Source of the DNA: Hyphomicrobiales bacterium
Lineage (GTDB): Bacteria; Pseudomonadota; Alphaproteobacteria; Rhizobiales; Xanthobacteraceae
Assembly (NCBI GenBank): GCA_016713235.1
Contig: JADJPN010000006.1
Coordinates: 32,286 to 96,285 of the forward strand
Direction: 5' to 3'
DNA length: 64,000 nt
Shown here one piece after another: positions 44,825 to 53,329 of the stretch; position 1 is the first letter of the stretch; every line of letters starts with the position of its first letter. The translations under genes and the position numbers were made by a program. Below the pieces are notes generated by a model. It was not told the DNA's origin and did not search any database. It saw only the letters and a program-made list of their open reading frames with translations.

Positions 44825-44845
44825 TTGTTTTGGCGCTGCGCGAAG

Positions 44846-45697
44846 TTACGCGCTCATCGCCGCCAATTGCGGCTGGGGCTTCTTCGCCGCCGCGTGCACA
44901 TAAAGCCCGCGCTTCTCGGGCATCGGCGCGAACAGATTGGTGAAGCCGACCACGGTTTCGGCGGCACCCAGCAGAAGATGCCCGTCTTTCACGAGCGTGC
45001 GCGAAATACGCGAGAGCACATCCTGCTTGGTCTTACTGTCGAAATAGATCAGCACATTGCGACAGAAGATGACGTCGAACATGCCGAGCGGCGCGAAACT
45101 GTCGAGCAGATTGTGCTGGCGGTATTGCACCATGTCGCGCAGCTCCTGCGAAATGCGCCACTGATCGCCGTCCTGCTTGAAATATTTCAGGAGCAGCTGG
45201 ATCGGCAAGCCGCGCTGCACCTCGAACTGGGTGTAGAGCCCGGACTTCGCCTTCTCCAGGACTTCGGTGGAAATATCGCTCGCGACGATCGAGATCTTCC
45301 AGCCCGCGAATGCAGCCCCCGCCTGCTTGAACATCATCGCCAGCGAATAAGGCTCCTGCCCCGTGGACGACGCCGCACACCAGATACGCAGACGTTTCGA
45401 AGCGCCGCGAATTTTCTGCATGTAGGGCAGCACCGTATCCTGAAACCGATCGAACGGCGTCTTGTCGCGGAAGAAGAAGCTTTCGTTGATCGTCATCGCT
45501 TCGGTGACGCGCCGGCGCAGCGGCTCTTCCGCGAAGGCCTTGAGCTTGGTGACGAGATCGCCAATAGAGCCGCAATTGTTCTCGCGCGCTACCGGAAGCA
45601 GGCGGCTCTCGATCAAATATTGTTTGTCGCCCGCGAGCTGTAATCCGGAGCGCTCGTTCAGAAGCTTGCTGAGATACGCATAATCCTGCGGTGTCAC
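44846..45697 (-). CDS. cheR: Chemotaxis protein methyltransferase CheR
   Basis: CheR methylates glutamates of chemoreceptors using SAM. The 283-residue protein starts at GTG 45697, where AGGAGA lies 6 bases upstream inside the end of cheB and the stop and start overlap as GTGA. It shows the N-terminal four-helix domain (RRRVTEAMTINESFFFRD), SAM motif LRIWCAASSTGQEPYSLAM, SDISTEVLEKA and FDVIFCRNVLIYFD. It is the last gene of the cheA-W-Y-B-R run and ends just before the terminator. Confidence 0.94.
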   Translation of the reverse strand: MTPQDYAYLSKLLNERSGLQLAGDKQYLIESRLLPVARENNCGSIGDLVTKLKAFAEEPLRRRVTEAMTINESFFFRDKTPFDRFQDTVLPYMQKIRGASKRLRIWCAASSTGQEPYSLAMMFKQAGAAFAGWKISIVASDISTEVLEKAKSGLYTQFEVQRGLPIQLLLKYFKQDGDQWRISQELRDMVQYRQHNLLDSFAPLGMFDVIFCRNVLIYFDSKTKQDVLSRISRTLVKDGHLLLGAAETVVGFTNLFAPMPEKRGLYVHAAAKKPQPQLAAMSA

Positions 45698-46821
45698 GAA
45701 AAATCTCCTAAAACAATACGGACGGCCTTGGGGCCGATTTCGTTGATAGGCAACACGGCTGCGCATGCGCCGGCGTTCACCGCCGAGCCCGGCATGCCCC
45801 AGATCACACTGGTCGCTTCATCCTGCGCAATCACGTTGCCGCCGTTATCGGCGATGGCAAGCGCACCCTTCTTGCCGTCCGCGCCCATGCCGGTGAGCAC
45901 GATGCAGAGTGCGCGGCCATCGAGTGCGCTGGCAGCGGACAAAAACAACGCATCCACGGCAGGCTTGCAGAAATGAATCGGCGCGGAGTCGTCGATCACA
46001 ACTTCCACGCCGTGCTCGCGCTTGATCAGCGCCAGATGCTTGCCGCCAGGCGCGACGTAAATCATTCCGGCCTTCAGCGGTTCACCGTTGATCGCTTCGC
46101 GCGCGGGTTTACCGGCAACGCGGCCGAGATGCTCGGCCAGCGTCGCCGTAAAAATCGGCGGCATGTGCTGCACGATCAGCACCGGCACCCGGTCGATGAC
46201 CGGCACCAGATCCTTGACGAGAACCTGCAACGCCTGCGGGCCGCCGGTGGAAGCGCCGACCAGAATCGCACGCGGCAAAATCTTCGAGAAGGCGCGCTGC
46301 TTGATGTCACTGCCCAGCGCCTTATGCGTGAGCGGCGCGGCACGAATTTCATGGCGCGGCAACGGCCTCGCGGCACTGCGCCTTCCGCAGAGATGGCGGA
46401 TCTTGTCGATCAGTTCGCGGCGAAATCCCTCCGCAGCGCCGGGCGTCTGGTTGATGTCCGGCTTCGGCACGCAATCCGAAGCGCCGAGCGACAGCGCCTT
46501 GAGCGTGACCTCGGCACCGCGCCTGGTCAACGTGGAAGCCATGATCACCGGCAGGCGCGGCCGGCGCTGATGCAGTGCTTTGAGCGTCGCAATGCCGTCG
46601 AGTTCCGGCATCTCGATGTCGAGGACCACGATATCGGGATTGGCCACGTCGAACTGTTCGAGCGCTTCGCGCCCGTTCTTGCAAACGCGCACCACCTGCA
46701 TGTCGGACTCAAGCCCGACCCAGCGCGAAACGAGACCGCGCACGACGACGGCGTCGTCGACGATCATCACGCGCACCGGCAGCGCGTTCTTCGTTTGCGG
46801 AAGGGGACGAAGCTGCGACAT
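45694..46821 (-). CDS. cheB: Chemotaxis response regulator protein-glutamate methylesterase CheB
   Basis: CheB removes methyl groups from receptors once phosphorylated by CheA, giving adaptation. The 375-residue protein has a receiver with Asp68 in VVLDIEMPELDGI and TLTRRGAEVTLKAL, a linker, and the methylesterase domain with catalytic Ser in LVGASTGGPQAL, His in IVQHMPPIFTATLAEHL and Asp in LTGMGADGKKGALAI. Upstream by 43 bp is cheY and downstream, overlapping, is cheR. Confidence 0.95.
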   Translation of the reverse strand: MSQLRPLPQTKNALPVRVMIVDDAVVVRGLVSRWVGLESDMQVVRVCKNGREALEQFDVANPDIVVLDIEMPELDGIATLKALHQRRPRLPVIMASTLTRRGAEVTLKALSLGASDCVPKPDINQTPGAAEGFRRELIDKIRHLCGRRSAARPLPRHEIRAAPLTHKALGSDIKQRAFSKILPRAILVGASTGGPQALQVLVKDLVPVIDRVPVLIVQHMPPIFTATLAEHLGRVAGKPAREAINGEPLKAGMIYVAPGGKHLALIKREHGVEVVIDDSAPIHFCKPAVDALFLSAASALDGRALCIVLTGMGADGKKGALAIADNGGNVIAQDEATSVIWGMPGSAVNAGACAAVLPINEIGPKAVRIVLGDFS

Positions 46822-46864
46822 GTTCGGAAGCGAACGCGGGGTTAGCGCAACGCCCGCGTCCGGA

Positions 46865-47230
46865 TCAGATCAGTCCTACTTCCTGGAACTTCGCTTCGAC
46901 AATTTCCTTGTCGAATGGCTTCATGATGTATTCGTCCGCGCCCGCATGCATCGCACGCGCGATATGCGCAAGATCGTTCTCGGTGGTGCAGAACACGACT
47001 TTCGGCTTGTCGCCGGATGGCATCGCGCCAAGCGCTCGCAGGAAATCGAAGCCGTCCATAACCGGCATATTCCAGTCGAGCAGGATCGCTTCCGGCATTT
47101 CCTTGCCGCAAACGTCCAGAGCCTGACGGCCATCGGAAGCCTCGATTACGGAGAAGCCGAAATTCTCCAGTATTCGCCGCGCGACCTTGCGGATGACACT
47201 GGAGTCGTCGACGATGAGACAGCGTTTCAT
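46865..47230 (-). CDS. cheY: CheY-like chemotaxis response regulator
   Basis: This 121-residue single-domain receiver has VDDS at 7-10, the phospho-acceptor Asp52 in ILLDWNMPVMDGFDFL, Thr in VVFCTTENDL and Lys in YIMKPFDKE. Phosphorylated CheY binds the flagellar switch to change rotation. It lies between cheW and cheB in the operon. Length and residues are standard; FliG/FliN of this window would be part of its target complex. Confidence 0.93.
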   Translation of the reverse strand: MKRCLIVDDSSVIRKVARRILENFGFSVIEASDGRQALDVCGKEMPEAILLDWNMPVMDGFDFLRALGAMPSGDKPKVVFCTTENDLAHIARAMHAGADEYIMKPFDKEIVEAKFQEVGLI

Positions 47231-47252
47231 TTTCTTGGGTCCTTCCTATTGA

Positions 47253-47708
47253 TCACGCAGCGAGCGTGTCTTTTCGAAAATCGAGAACTTTATCGACGTC
47301 GAGCACGACCATGAGACGGTCCTCCAGACGGTAGATGCCGGCGGAGATCGCAACCCAGCCCTGCTGCAAATTGATCGGCACGGCATCGAACGCATCCGAT
47401 GAGAGCTTGAGCACTTCGCCCATGGCATCCACGAGCAAGCCGTAGGCTTCGCTGCCATGATCGATGCCGATCGCCATTTGTTTCTCGTGGCCTTCGCGCA
47501 CCGGCAAACCGAGACGCTTGCGCATATCGAGCGCGGTGACCACGCGGCCGCGCAAATTCAGCACGCCGGAAATTTCTGCTGGTGCGAGCGGCACATGCGT
47601 AATGCGCTCGACTTCGAATACGTCGTGCACGCGCGTGATCGGAATGCCGAACAACTGCCCGGCAATCCAGGCCGTGACGAATTCGAGTTCAATTGCAGCC
47701 CGGCTCAT
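47253..47708 (-). CDS. cheW: Chemotaxis coupling protein CheW
   Basis: CheW links chemoreceptors to the CheA kinase. The 151-residue protein is a single CheW domain (AWIAGQLFGIPITRVHDVFEV; GVLNLRGRVVTALDMRKRLGLP; YGLLVDAMGEVLKL). It overlaps the cheA stop by ATGA and is followed after 22 bp by cheY. No receptor (MCP) gene is in the window. Confidence 0.93.
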   Translation of the reverse strand: MSRAAIELEFVTAWIAGQLFGIPITRVHDVFEVERITHVPLAPAEISGVLNLRGRVVTALDMRKRLGLPVREGHEKQMAIGIDHGSEAYGLLVDAMGEVLKLSSDAFDAVPINLQQGWVAISAGIYRLEDRLMVVLDVDKVLDFRKDTLAA

Positions 47709-50314
47709 GCGGCCTCCTGCAATTCGACGCTGGCCGTCTTCAGCGCCTGCAACAGCCCACGCCGGTCGAACTTCGCGATATAGGCATGCATGCCAGCGTG
47801 CTTGCTTTTCGTAACGGCGGCACCCGAGAGCGAAGAGGAAAGTGCAACCACCGGCAGATGCGCGGTGCGCGCATTCGCGCGCAGCGCTTCGGCCAACGCG
47901 TAGCCGTCCATCTCGGACATTTCGATATCGGTGACGACAAGATCGAACCGCGCACCGCGCCCGATAATCGCCAGCGCTTCCTTGCCGCTCGAGAGCTCGG
48001 TTACGTCATAGCCCGCCGCCTGCAATACCGGCGCAAGCATGTTGCGGAAAAATGCGGAGTCGTCGACGAAGAGAAGCTTCTTCTTCTCGCGCCCCGGACC
48101 CGATTTTCCGTGGAACCAGTCGGCAAAACCGAGCGGGAGAAAATACGCGACATCGATGATTTCGGTCGCCTGCTCACGAATGATCGCGGAGCCCAACACG
48201 CCCGGCGTGTCGCTCGTGACTTTAATCTCAAGGCGATCTTCGACGATATCGACGATCTCATCGACAATGAGACCGACCGAGCGGCCGCCATCGGTAAACA
48301 CAAGCAGCGGCTGGGTGCCGTCCTGCGCGAGTTTCGCATTCGCATCCGCCGGAACGAGCGGCATCAGGCCACCGCGATATTGCACCATCGGCCGGCCGCT
48401 GGAGAATTCGATCTTGCTGGTGTCGATCTCTTCAAGGCGTGTGAGCAGCGAAAGCGGCACCGCCTTCAGCGCGCCAGAGCCGGCGCGGAATATCAGCATG
48501 GAAACCGGCTTCAGCGTATCGGTATCGGACGCTTCTTGTTTAGGAGCGAAATCGATCGTGCGCTCTTCGCGCGACGCGCCGATCGATTCCGCGATCCCGT
48601 TCGGGTCCAGGATCATGATGACGGCGCCGTCACCCAGAATCGTATTGCCGCCGAGCACCTTGATTCCGCGCAGACTCGCCGCCACCGGCTTCACGACGAT
48701 TTCTTCGGTATGCAGCACATCATCGACCACGATGCCAAAGAGGCTCGCGCCGACCTGCATAACAACAACGAAGGCTTCGCTGCCGGCAGCGGGCTGCTTC
48801 GGCAATTTCAAAAGTTGGCTGAGCGAAAGCAGCGGCAACAGCTTGTCGCGCAACCGCAAGATGAGCGCGCCGTTGATTTCCTCGACCAGATTTGCGTTCG
48901 AAGCACGATGCACAAGCTCGACCACCGCAACCTGCGGAATGGCGTAGCGCTCGCCACCCGACTGCACGATCAGCGCCGGCACGATCGCAAGCGTCAGCGG
49001 AATCTTGATCAGGAAGGTCGAACCGCGGCCTTGCGTCGATTTCAGATCGATGGTGCCGCCGATCTGGTCGATATTCGTTTTCACGACATCCATGCCGACG
49101 CCACGGCCGGATACGCTCGTTACTTTTTCTGCGGTCGAGAAACCCGGCGCGAAAATCAGTTTATGAAGCTGTGCCTCGGTCGGATGCTCGCCTTCTCCGA
49201 TCAGGCCGGCTTCAATCGCGCGCTTGCGGATCTTGGCGACGTTCAGCCCGCGGCCGTCATCGGCAATTTCGATCACAATCTGACCACTCGCCTGATAAGC
49301 GGAAAGACGGATCGTTCCCTTCGCGGGCTTGCCGGCCTTGATACGGTCTTCGGTGGTTTCCAGACCGTGATCGGCCGAGTTGCGCACCATGTGCGTCAGC
49401 GGATCGCGGATAATGTCGAGCACCTGGCGGTCGAGTTCGGTCTCGGCGCCGTGCATTTCCAGTTCAATGTCTTTGCCGAGTTCGTGACCGAGATCGCGCG
49501 CAATGCGCGGCAGCTTCGCCCAGGCGTTGCCGATCGGCTGCATGCGGGTCTTCATGACCCCTTCCTGCAACTCGGCGGTGACGTTCGAGAGCCGCTGGAG
49601 CGGCACTTTGAATTCGCTTTCCGAATGACGGCGGACAATTTCCAGAAGCTGGTTGCGGGTGAGCACCAGTTCCGAAACCATCGTCATCAGCCGCTCGACG
49701 GTGTCGACCGAGACGCGCAGCGTCTGCGCGCCACCCGGACCCGTATCCGGATGACGACGCTCGCCCGCACGGCGATCAGCTTCGCGCTTGTCGGCTGGCT
49801 TGCCTTCCGGCCCCGGCGTATCGCGGAACGCGCGCTCCAGATCGTCGAGTGAAACTTCGTCTGGCCGGAGCGCACGCTCGAGCACTTGCGGCGCGAGCGC
49901 GCCGATGGTGATTTCTTTGTTCGCCGGTATCGGCGCGTCGCGGTCGCGCGCCATCTGCTCGAGCTGCACGATAAGGTCGTCATCGGAGCCGGAGGGCTCG
50001 GCGGCGGTCGCCTCCAGTTCGGCGAGAATGGATTTCAGGCGATCGATGGTGACAAGCACGAGCGACACGGCGTCCGCCGTTACCGGCGCGCCGTCGCGGA
50101 ATTTTCCCATTACGGCTTCGGCGGCATGCGCCAACGCTTCCAGGCGCGGCAGACCGATGAAGCCGCAGGTGCCCTTGATCGTATGCACGAGACGGAAAAT
50201 GCGACCCAGGATGTCGGCGTTGTTCGGCTCCTGTTCGAAGCGGACAAGCTCGATATCGACGACGTCGAGACTCTCGTTTGTCTCGGTCAGAAATTCCCGG
50301 AGCAGGTCTTCCAT
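47705..50314 (-). CDS. cheA: Hybrid chemotaxis histidine kinase CheA with C-terminal receiver
   Basis: CheA autophosphorylates on its Hpt domain in response to receptor state and passes phosphate to CheY and CheB. The 869-residue protein has Hpt His44 in RLVHTIKGTCGF, a short acidic linker, the dimerisation domain (SELVLTRNQLLEIVRRH), the ATPase domain (RNSADHGLETTEDR; GRGVGMDVVKTNI), a CheW-like domain at about 460-590, a second CheW-like domain at about 610-740, and a receiver from about 752 with FDLVVTDIEMSEMDG. The extra CheW domain and fused receiver make it longer than E. coli CheA (654). Such hybrids occur in rhizobial che clusters. Confidence 0.94.
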   Translation of the reverse strand: MEDLLREFLTETNESLDVVDIELVRFEQEPNNADILGRIFRLVHTIKGTCGFIGLPRLEALAHAAEAVMGKFRDGAPVTADAVSLVLVTIDRLKSILAELEATAAEPSGSDDDLIVQLEQMARDRDAPIPANKEITIGALAPQVLERALRPDEVSLDDLERAFRDTPGPEGKPADKREADRRAGERRHPDTGPGGAQTLRVSVDTVERLMTMVSELVLTRNQLLEIVRRHSESEFKVPLQRLSNVTAELQEGVMKTRMQPIGNAWAKLPRIARDLGHELGKDIELEMHGAETELDRQVLDIIRDPLTHMVRNSADHGLETTEDRIKAGKPAKGTIRLSAYQASGQIVIEIADDGRGLNVAKIRKRAIEAGLIGEGEHPTEAQLHKLIFAPGFSTAEKVTSVSGRGVGMDVVKTNIDQIGGTIDLKSTQGRGSTFLIKIPLTLAIVPALIVQSGGERYAIPQVAVVELVHRASNANLVEEINGALILRLRDKLLPLLSLSQLLKLPKQPAAGSEAFVVVMQVGASLFGIVVDDVLHTEEIVVKPVAASLRGIKVLGGNTILGDGAVIMILDPNGIAESIGASREERTIDFAPKQEASDTDTLKPVSMLIFRAGSGALKAVPLSLLTRLEEIDTSKIEFSSGRPMVQYRGGLMPLVPADANAKLAQDGTQPLLVFTDGGRSVGLIVDEIVDIVEDRLEIKVTSDTPGVLGSAIIREQATEIIDVAYFLPLGFADWFHGKSGPGREKKKLLFVDDSAFFRNMLAPVLQAAGYDVTELSSGKEALAIIGRGARFDLVVTDIEMSEMDGYALAEALRANARTAHLPVVALSSSLSGAAVTKSKHAGMHAYIAKFDRRGLLQALKTASVELQEAA

Positions 50315-50398
50315 GGCGGCCGCGCATATCCCAAAGGCGGGCCTGGGCCTCGAAAAAGGCCCGGTCCGCGATGCTCGGCCAGTATTGGTTCGGGAGAG

Positions 50399-50412
50399 TT
50401 AAGATTGATTAA
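50399..50412. promoter_or_regulatory. Possible CtrA-type site upstream of cheA
   Basis: TTAA at 50399-50402 and TTAA at 50409-50412 are 10 bp apart, the same spacing as in front of flhA, about 85-98 bp before the cheA start. It is a weak, short match. Confidence 0.3.
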
Positions 50413-50467
50413 AACGGCTGCCGTTCCAGGCGAGCCGGAGTCCGCCAGAAGCCTTGATTTTATTGGC

Positions 50468-51100
50468 TTATTGCGCGCTCAAGGTGGCGCTGGCGGCGTC
50501 CGAGGAAACCGCGATTTTCATGCCCTGCTCCCGCGCCAGAATGCCCGCATAGAAGGGCTGAATTGTCTGGGCGGTAACCGGCTCCGCCGGCGTCCCGGCA
50601 AGCAGGCCTTCGATCACCGGCTGGAGCCGCACGCGCTCCGCCGTGACGTTGACCGTGAAGCCCATGGTTTCGCCCGCGCCGATCGGATCGACCTTCATGA
50701 CGCCGCCGCGGGGCACCGCGCCTGCGGCGATCAGCATGAGGTTCAAAAGCAGCTTCACCCGGTTCTTCGGCACCAGTGTCTTCGGAATCGAAAACTCGAC
50801 CTTCACGTCGGGCTCGAACAACTGCTTACCCAGATCGCCGGCGTCGCCGATATCGATCTGCGCCGTGGGCGACCCGGAGGAGCCGAAGGCAATGCGGGCA
50901 AATTTGAGCTTGGCCGTCGCCTGCACCGCGCTATGGCGGATCAGCTTCATCGCCTCCTCGCGCGACTCCGGCTTCTGATCCATCTCAAGGAGCTGGAAGC
51001 CGTTCTCCATCGCTGCGACGGGGTTGATGACATCATGACAGACCTTCGAGCAAAGCATGGCCGAAAGGTCGAGGGCATCGAGTTCGATGGGTGTGCTCAT
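50468..51100 (-). CDS. chpT: Histidine phosphotransferase ChpT
   Basis: ChpT relays phosphate from the hybrid kinase CckA to CtrA and CpdR. The 210-residue protein has the phosphorylated His22 in MLCSKVCHDVINPVAAMENG followed by the helix EAMKLIRHSAVQATAKLKFARIAFG, and a C-terminal degenerate ATPase-like fold (LLLNLMLIAAGAVPRGG) without nucleotide-binding boxes. This is the characteristic ChpT build. It sits upstream of the che operon on the same strand, separated by 153 bp, and divergent from cysQ. Confidence 0.9.
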   Translation of the reverse strand: MSTPIELDALDLSAMLCSKVCHDVINPVAAMENGFQLLEMDQKPESREEAMKLIRHSAVQATAKLKFARIAFGSSGSPTAQIDIGDAGDLGKQLFEPDVKVEFSIPKTLVPKNRVKLLLNLMLIAAGAVPRGGVMKVDPIGAGETMGFTVNVTAERVRLQPVIEGLLAGTPAEPVTAQTIQPFYAGILAREQGMKIAVSSDAASATLSAQ

Positions 51101-51139
51101 GCTCCAGCCCTATGCGATTCGAAGTACTTTGGTCGAGCG

Positions 51140-51159
51140 GGGGCTCGTGATAGAGCCCC
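51140..51159. promoter_or_regulatory. Hairpin in the chpT/cysQ divergent region
   Basis: GGGGCTC, six-base loop, GAGCCCC forms a perfect 7-bp stem 20-39 bp before the cysQ GTG and could lie in its mRNA leader. Confidence 0.35.
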
Positions 51160-51178
51160 ACGCGAAAAGGACAGGCCC

Positions 51179-51976
51179 GTGAATCGCGCGGAACGCTCTA
51201 AAATACTGACCGGCATGATCGCGGCAGCCGCCGAAGCCGGCACCAAAGTCCGCGAGATGGCGGCGAGCGGCGTGGTCACGCGCTCCAAGCCCGACGCCAG
51301 CCCCGTGACCGACGCCGATGAGGCCGCAGAAGCGATCATCGAGCGGCACCTGAACACGCTTCTGCCCGGCGTGCCGATGATCGGCGAGGAAGCGGTGGCA
51401 AACGGCTCGCGCACGAAGCCGGGCAGCACCTTCTTTCTGGTCGACCCGATCGACGGCACGCGCGACTACATCGCCAAGCGCGATGGCTACACCGTCAACA
51501 TCGCGCTGCTGATCGAAGGCACGCCCGTACTCGGTGTCATCTATGCACCGGCGATGGGCGAACTCTTTGCCGGCGGTGCCGACGGCGCCTATCGCTGGCC
51601 GCTCGTGCCCGGGATCAATGTCGAGAATGTGCCGGAAGAAAAAATCCGCGTGCGCACGCCGCCGAAAAATCTCGTCGCCTGCGTCAGCTTCTCGCATCTC
51701 GACAGCGACACGACCGCCTGGATGAAGAAGCGCAATATCGCGGAGACGATCAAGGTCGGCTCCTCGATCAAGTTCTGCCGGGTCGCGGAAGGCAAAGCCG
51801 ATGTTTACCCGCGGCTCGCGCCGGTGAGCGAATGGGACATCGCAGCCGGACACGCGATCCTGATGGCGGCGGGAGGCTCAGTGCGTGCGCCCGACGGCAC
51901 GCCGCTGCACTACGGAAAAAAGAAAGACGACTATGAAGTAACGAGCTTCATCGCGTCCGGCGGAATGGCGTTCTAG
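51179..51976 (+). CDS. cysQ: 3'(2'),5'-bisphosphate nucleotidase CysQ / inositol monophosphatase family
   Basis: This 265-residue Mg-dependent phosphatase should hydrolyse 3'-phosphoadenosine 5'-phosphate, a by-product of sulfate assimilation, though some relatives act on inositol phosphates. Metal residues are in PVTDADEAAE, GEE at about 69-71, DPIDGTRDY at 89-97 and SEWDIAAGHAI near the C-terminus. GTG 51179 has AAGGA 8 bases upstream; ATG 51215 is an alternative that would shorten the protein by 12 residues. It is convergent with the YHS gene, overlapping its stop by four bases. Confidence 0.87.
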   Translation: MNRAERSKILTGMIAAAAEAGTKVREMAASGVVTRSKPDASPVTDADEAAEAIIERHLNTLLPGVPMIGEEAVANGSRTKPGSTFFLVDPIDGTRDYIAKRDGYTVNIALLIEGTPVLGVIYAPAMGELFAGGADGAYRWPLVPGINVENVPEEKIRVRTPPKNLVACVSFSHLDSDTTAWMKKRNIAETIKVGSSIKFCRVAEGKADVYPRLAPVSEWDIAAGHAILMAAGGSVRAPDGTPLHYGKKKDDYEVTSFIASGGMAF

Positions 51977-52449
51977 GGAACCAGCTTCCTCTGCACCGTG
52001 GGCCAGGCATTGGCTGCTGCCTCGAAGAGACTCGCCGGATCCGCGAGAAACTTCGCAAGACTTTCCTCGCGCGCAAAAAACAACAGCTTCTGCTGATGCA
52101 CGGCGAAGAACGCCGGATTGCCTTCAAGCGGCACGCCCTGCCCGACCGCGAGCGGATCGTAGCCGCCGAACGCAGGGATAAAATTTTCAGGCGCTTGCGC
52201 GAACGCCGCGCGATTGGCTTCCGAGCGGAACCGCCAGGAAAGCCCCGCGAAACGAAACTCGTAGGCGGCGTCACCGGGACGCGCGGCTTTCTCAAGGAAG
52301 TACGCAACCGGGTCGTAGCCGTAGCGCGCGACCCCGCTCAGCGGATCTTTCACGACCCGCTCACTGGTCGCAGCCTTCGAGGAGAACGCAGCGAGCGTCG
52401 CGGCGAACCAGACCGCCAGCAATCCGGCCAAAATGCGCCTTGGCATCAT
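51973..52449 (-). CDS. YHS domain-containing secreted protein
   Basis: This 158-residue protein has an N-terminal signal peptide (MMPRRILAGLLAVWFAATLA, cleavage after SSKAA) and a YHS-type domain: YGYDPVAYFLEKAARPGDAAYEF, WRFRSEANRAAFAQAPENFIPAFGGYDP. YHS domains are small folds often linked to metal binding. The usual Cys is absent, so it belongs to the Cys-less subtype. It has no clear operon partner, ending inside the cysQ stop. Confidence 0.8.
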   Translation of the reverse strand: MMPRRILAGLLAVWFAATLAAFSSKAATSERVVKDPLSGVARYGYDPVAYFLEKAARPGDAAYEFRFAGLSWRFRSEANRAAFAQAPENFIPAFGGYDPLAVGQGVPLEGNPAFFAVHQQKLLFFAREESLAKFLADPASLFEAAANAWPTVQRKLVP

Positions 52450-52613
52450 TCACGCTTCCCTAATCACTCCCGGGCGATCAAGATTCCACGCATCGGGCTT
52501 TGATTCGAAAGGCTAAAGCCCGCCGGTATGCGTCGGGTTAAGGCCGCCGTCCGGGCCTGAAAAGGGCGCAATTCCTGCGCCATCTGCCCGCGAATTCCTC
52601 GCCGGAGATGACC

Positions 52614-53189
52614 ATGACATTCCGCACCATCCTTCTTGCTTTCGTGGCTTTATTTGCGACGCTCCCCGCGGCGCAGGCCCAACAGCCGCAGCCGAACAAT
52701 TACCGGCAGCAATATTCGCGCAACGAAGTCGTCGACGCGGGCCACCGCTTCTTCGGCACCACGTCGCGCGAATTCGCTTTGCTGGTCGAACGCGCAACCG
52801 CCCGCTGGGGCCAGCCCAACGGCTACATCCTCGGTGAAGAAGCCGGCGGTGCCATCACCATCGGTCTTCGTTACGGCGAAGGCACGCTTTACACCCGCAA
52901 CGCCGGTGACCGCCGCGTGTTCTGGCAGGGCCCGTCCATCGGCTTCGACGTCGGCGGCGAAGGCGCGCGTGTAATGATGCTGGTCTACAATCTGCCCGCC
53001 TTGGAAACGCTCTATAACCGCTACGTCGGCATCTCCGGCTCCGCCTATTTTATCGGCGGCTTTGGCATGACCGCGGTAACATGGGACCGGGTTGTCATCG
53101 TTCCGATACGAACCGGCGTTGGCCTGCGCTTGGGTGCGAATGTCGGCTATCTGAAATTTACGCCGACCGCGACCTGGTTCCCGCTCTAA
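52614..53189 (+). CDS. EipA-like envelope protein (DUF1134)
   Basis: This 191-residue periplasmic protein has a signal peptide (MTFRTILLAFVALFATLPAA, cleavage after AQA) and the DUF1134 domain: NEVVDAGHRFFGTTSREFA, GQPNGYILGEEAGGA, GLRYGEGTLYTRN, VFWQGPSIGFDVGGEGAR and PIRTGVGLRLGANVGYLKF. The Brucella member EipA maintains envelope integrity and virulence. ATG 52614 is preferred over the in-frame ATG 52608 because GGAG then has a proper 6-base spacing. Confidence 0.87.
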   Translation: MTFRTILLAFVALFATLPAAQAQQPQPNNYRQQYSRNEVVDAGHRFFGTTSREFALLVERATARWGQPNGYILGEEAGGAITIGLRYGEGTLYTRNAGDRRVFWQGPSIGFDVGGEGARVMMLVYNLPALETLYNRYVGISGSAYFIGGFGMTAVTWDRVVIVPIRTGVGLRLGANVGYLKFTPTATWFPL

Positions 53190-53329
53190 AGCCACACCTT
53201 TAACCCTATCGCCGCTGCGGCATTTCTCGCGCCGTGGCGCAGTGCGCCCCATCAATTAAGGTGAGACCGGAAGATCGCGTTTTGCGTGGGGTTAGCGTTG
53301 GTTTGCTGCAAGCATAAGGACCGCGAAGC

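Noticed and set aside
47693..49852. 719-residue open frame antisense to cheA
   Set aside because: It is entirely opposite the well-supported cheA, is rich in Arg and His as expected of a high-GC shadow frame, and has no recognisable domain.
49886..51178. Long upstream extension of the cysQ frame
   Set aside because: It runs antisense to cheA and chpT; the CysQ family N-terminus begins at GTG 51179.
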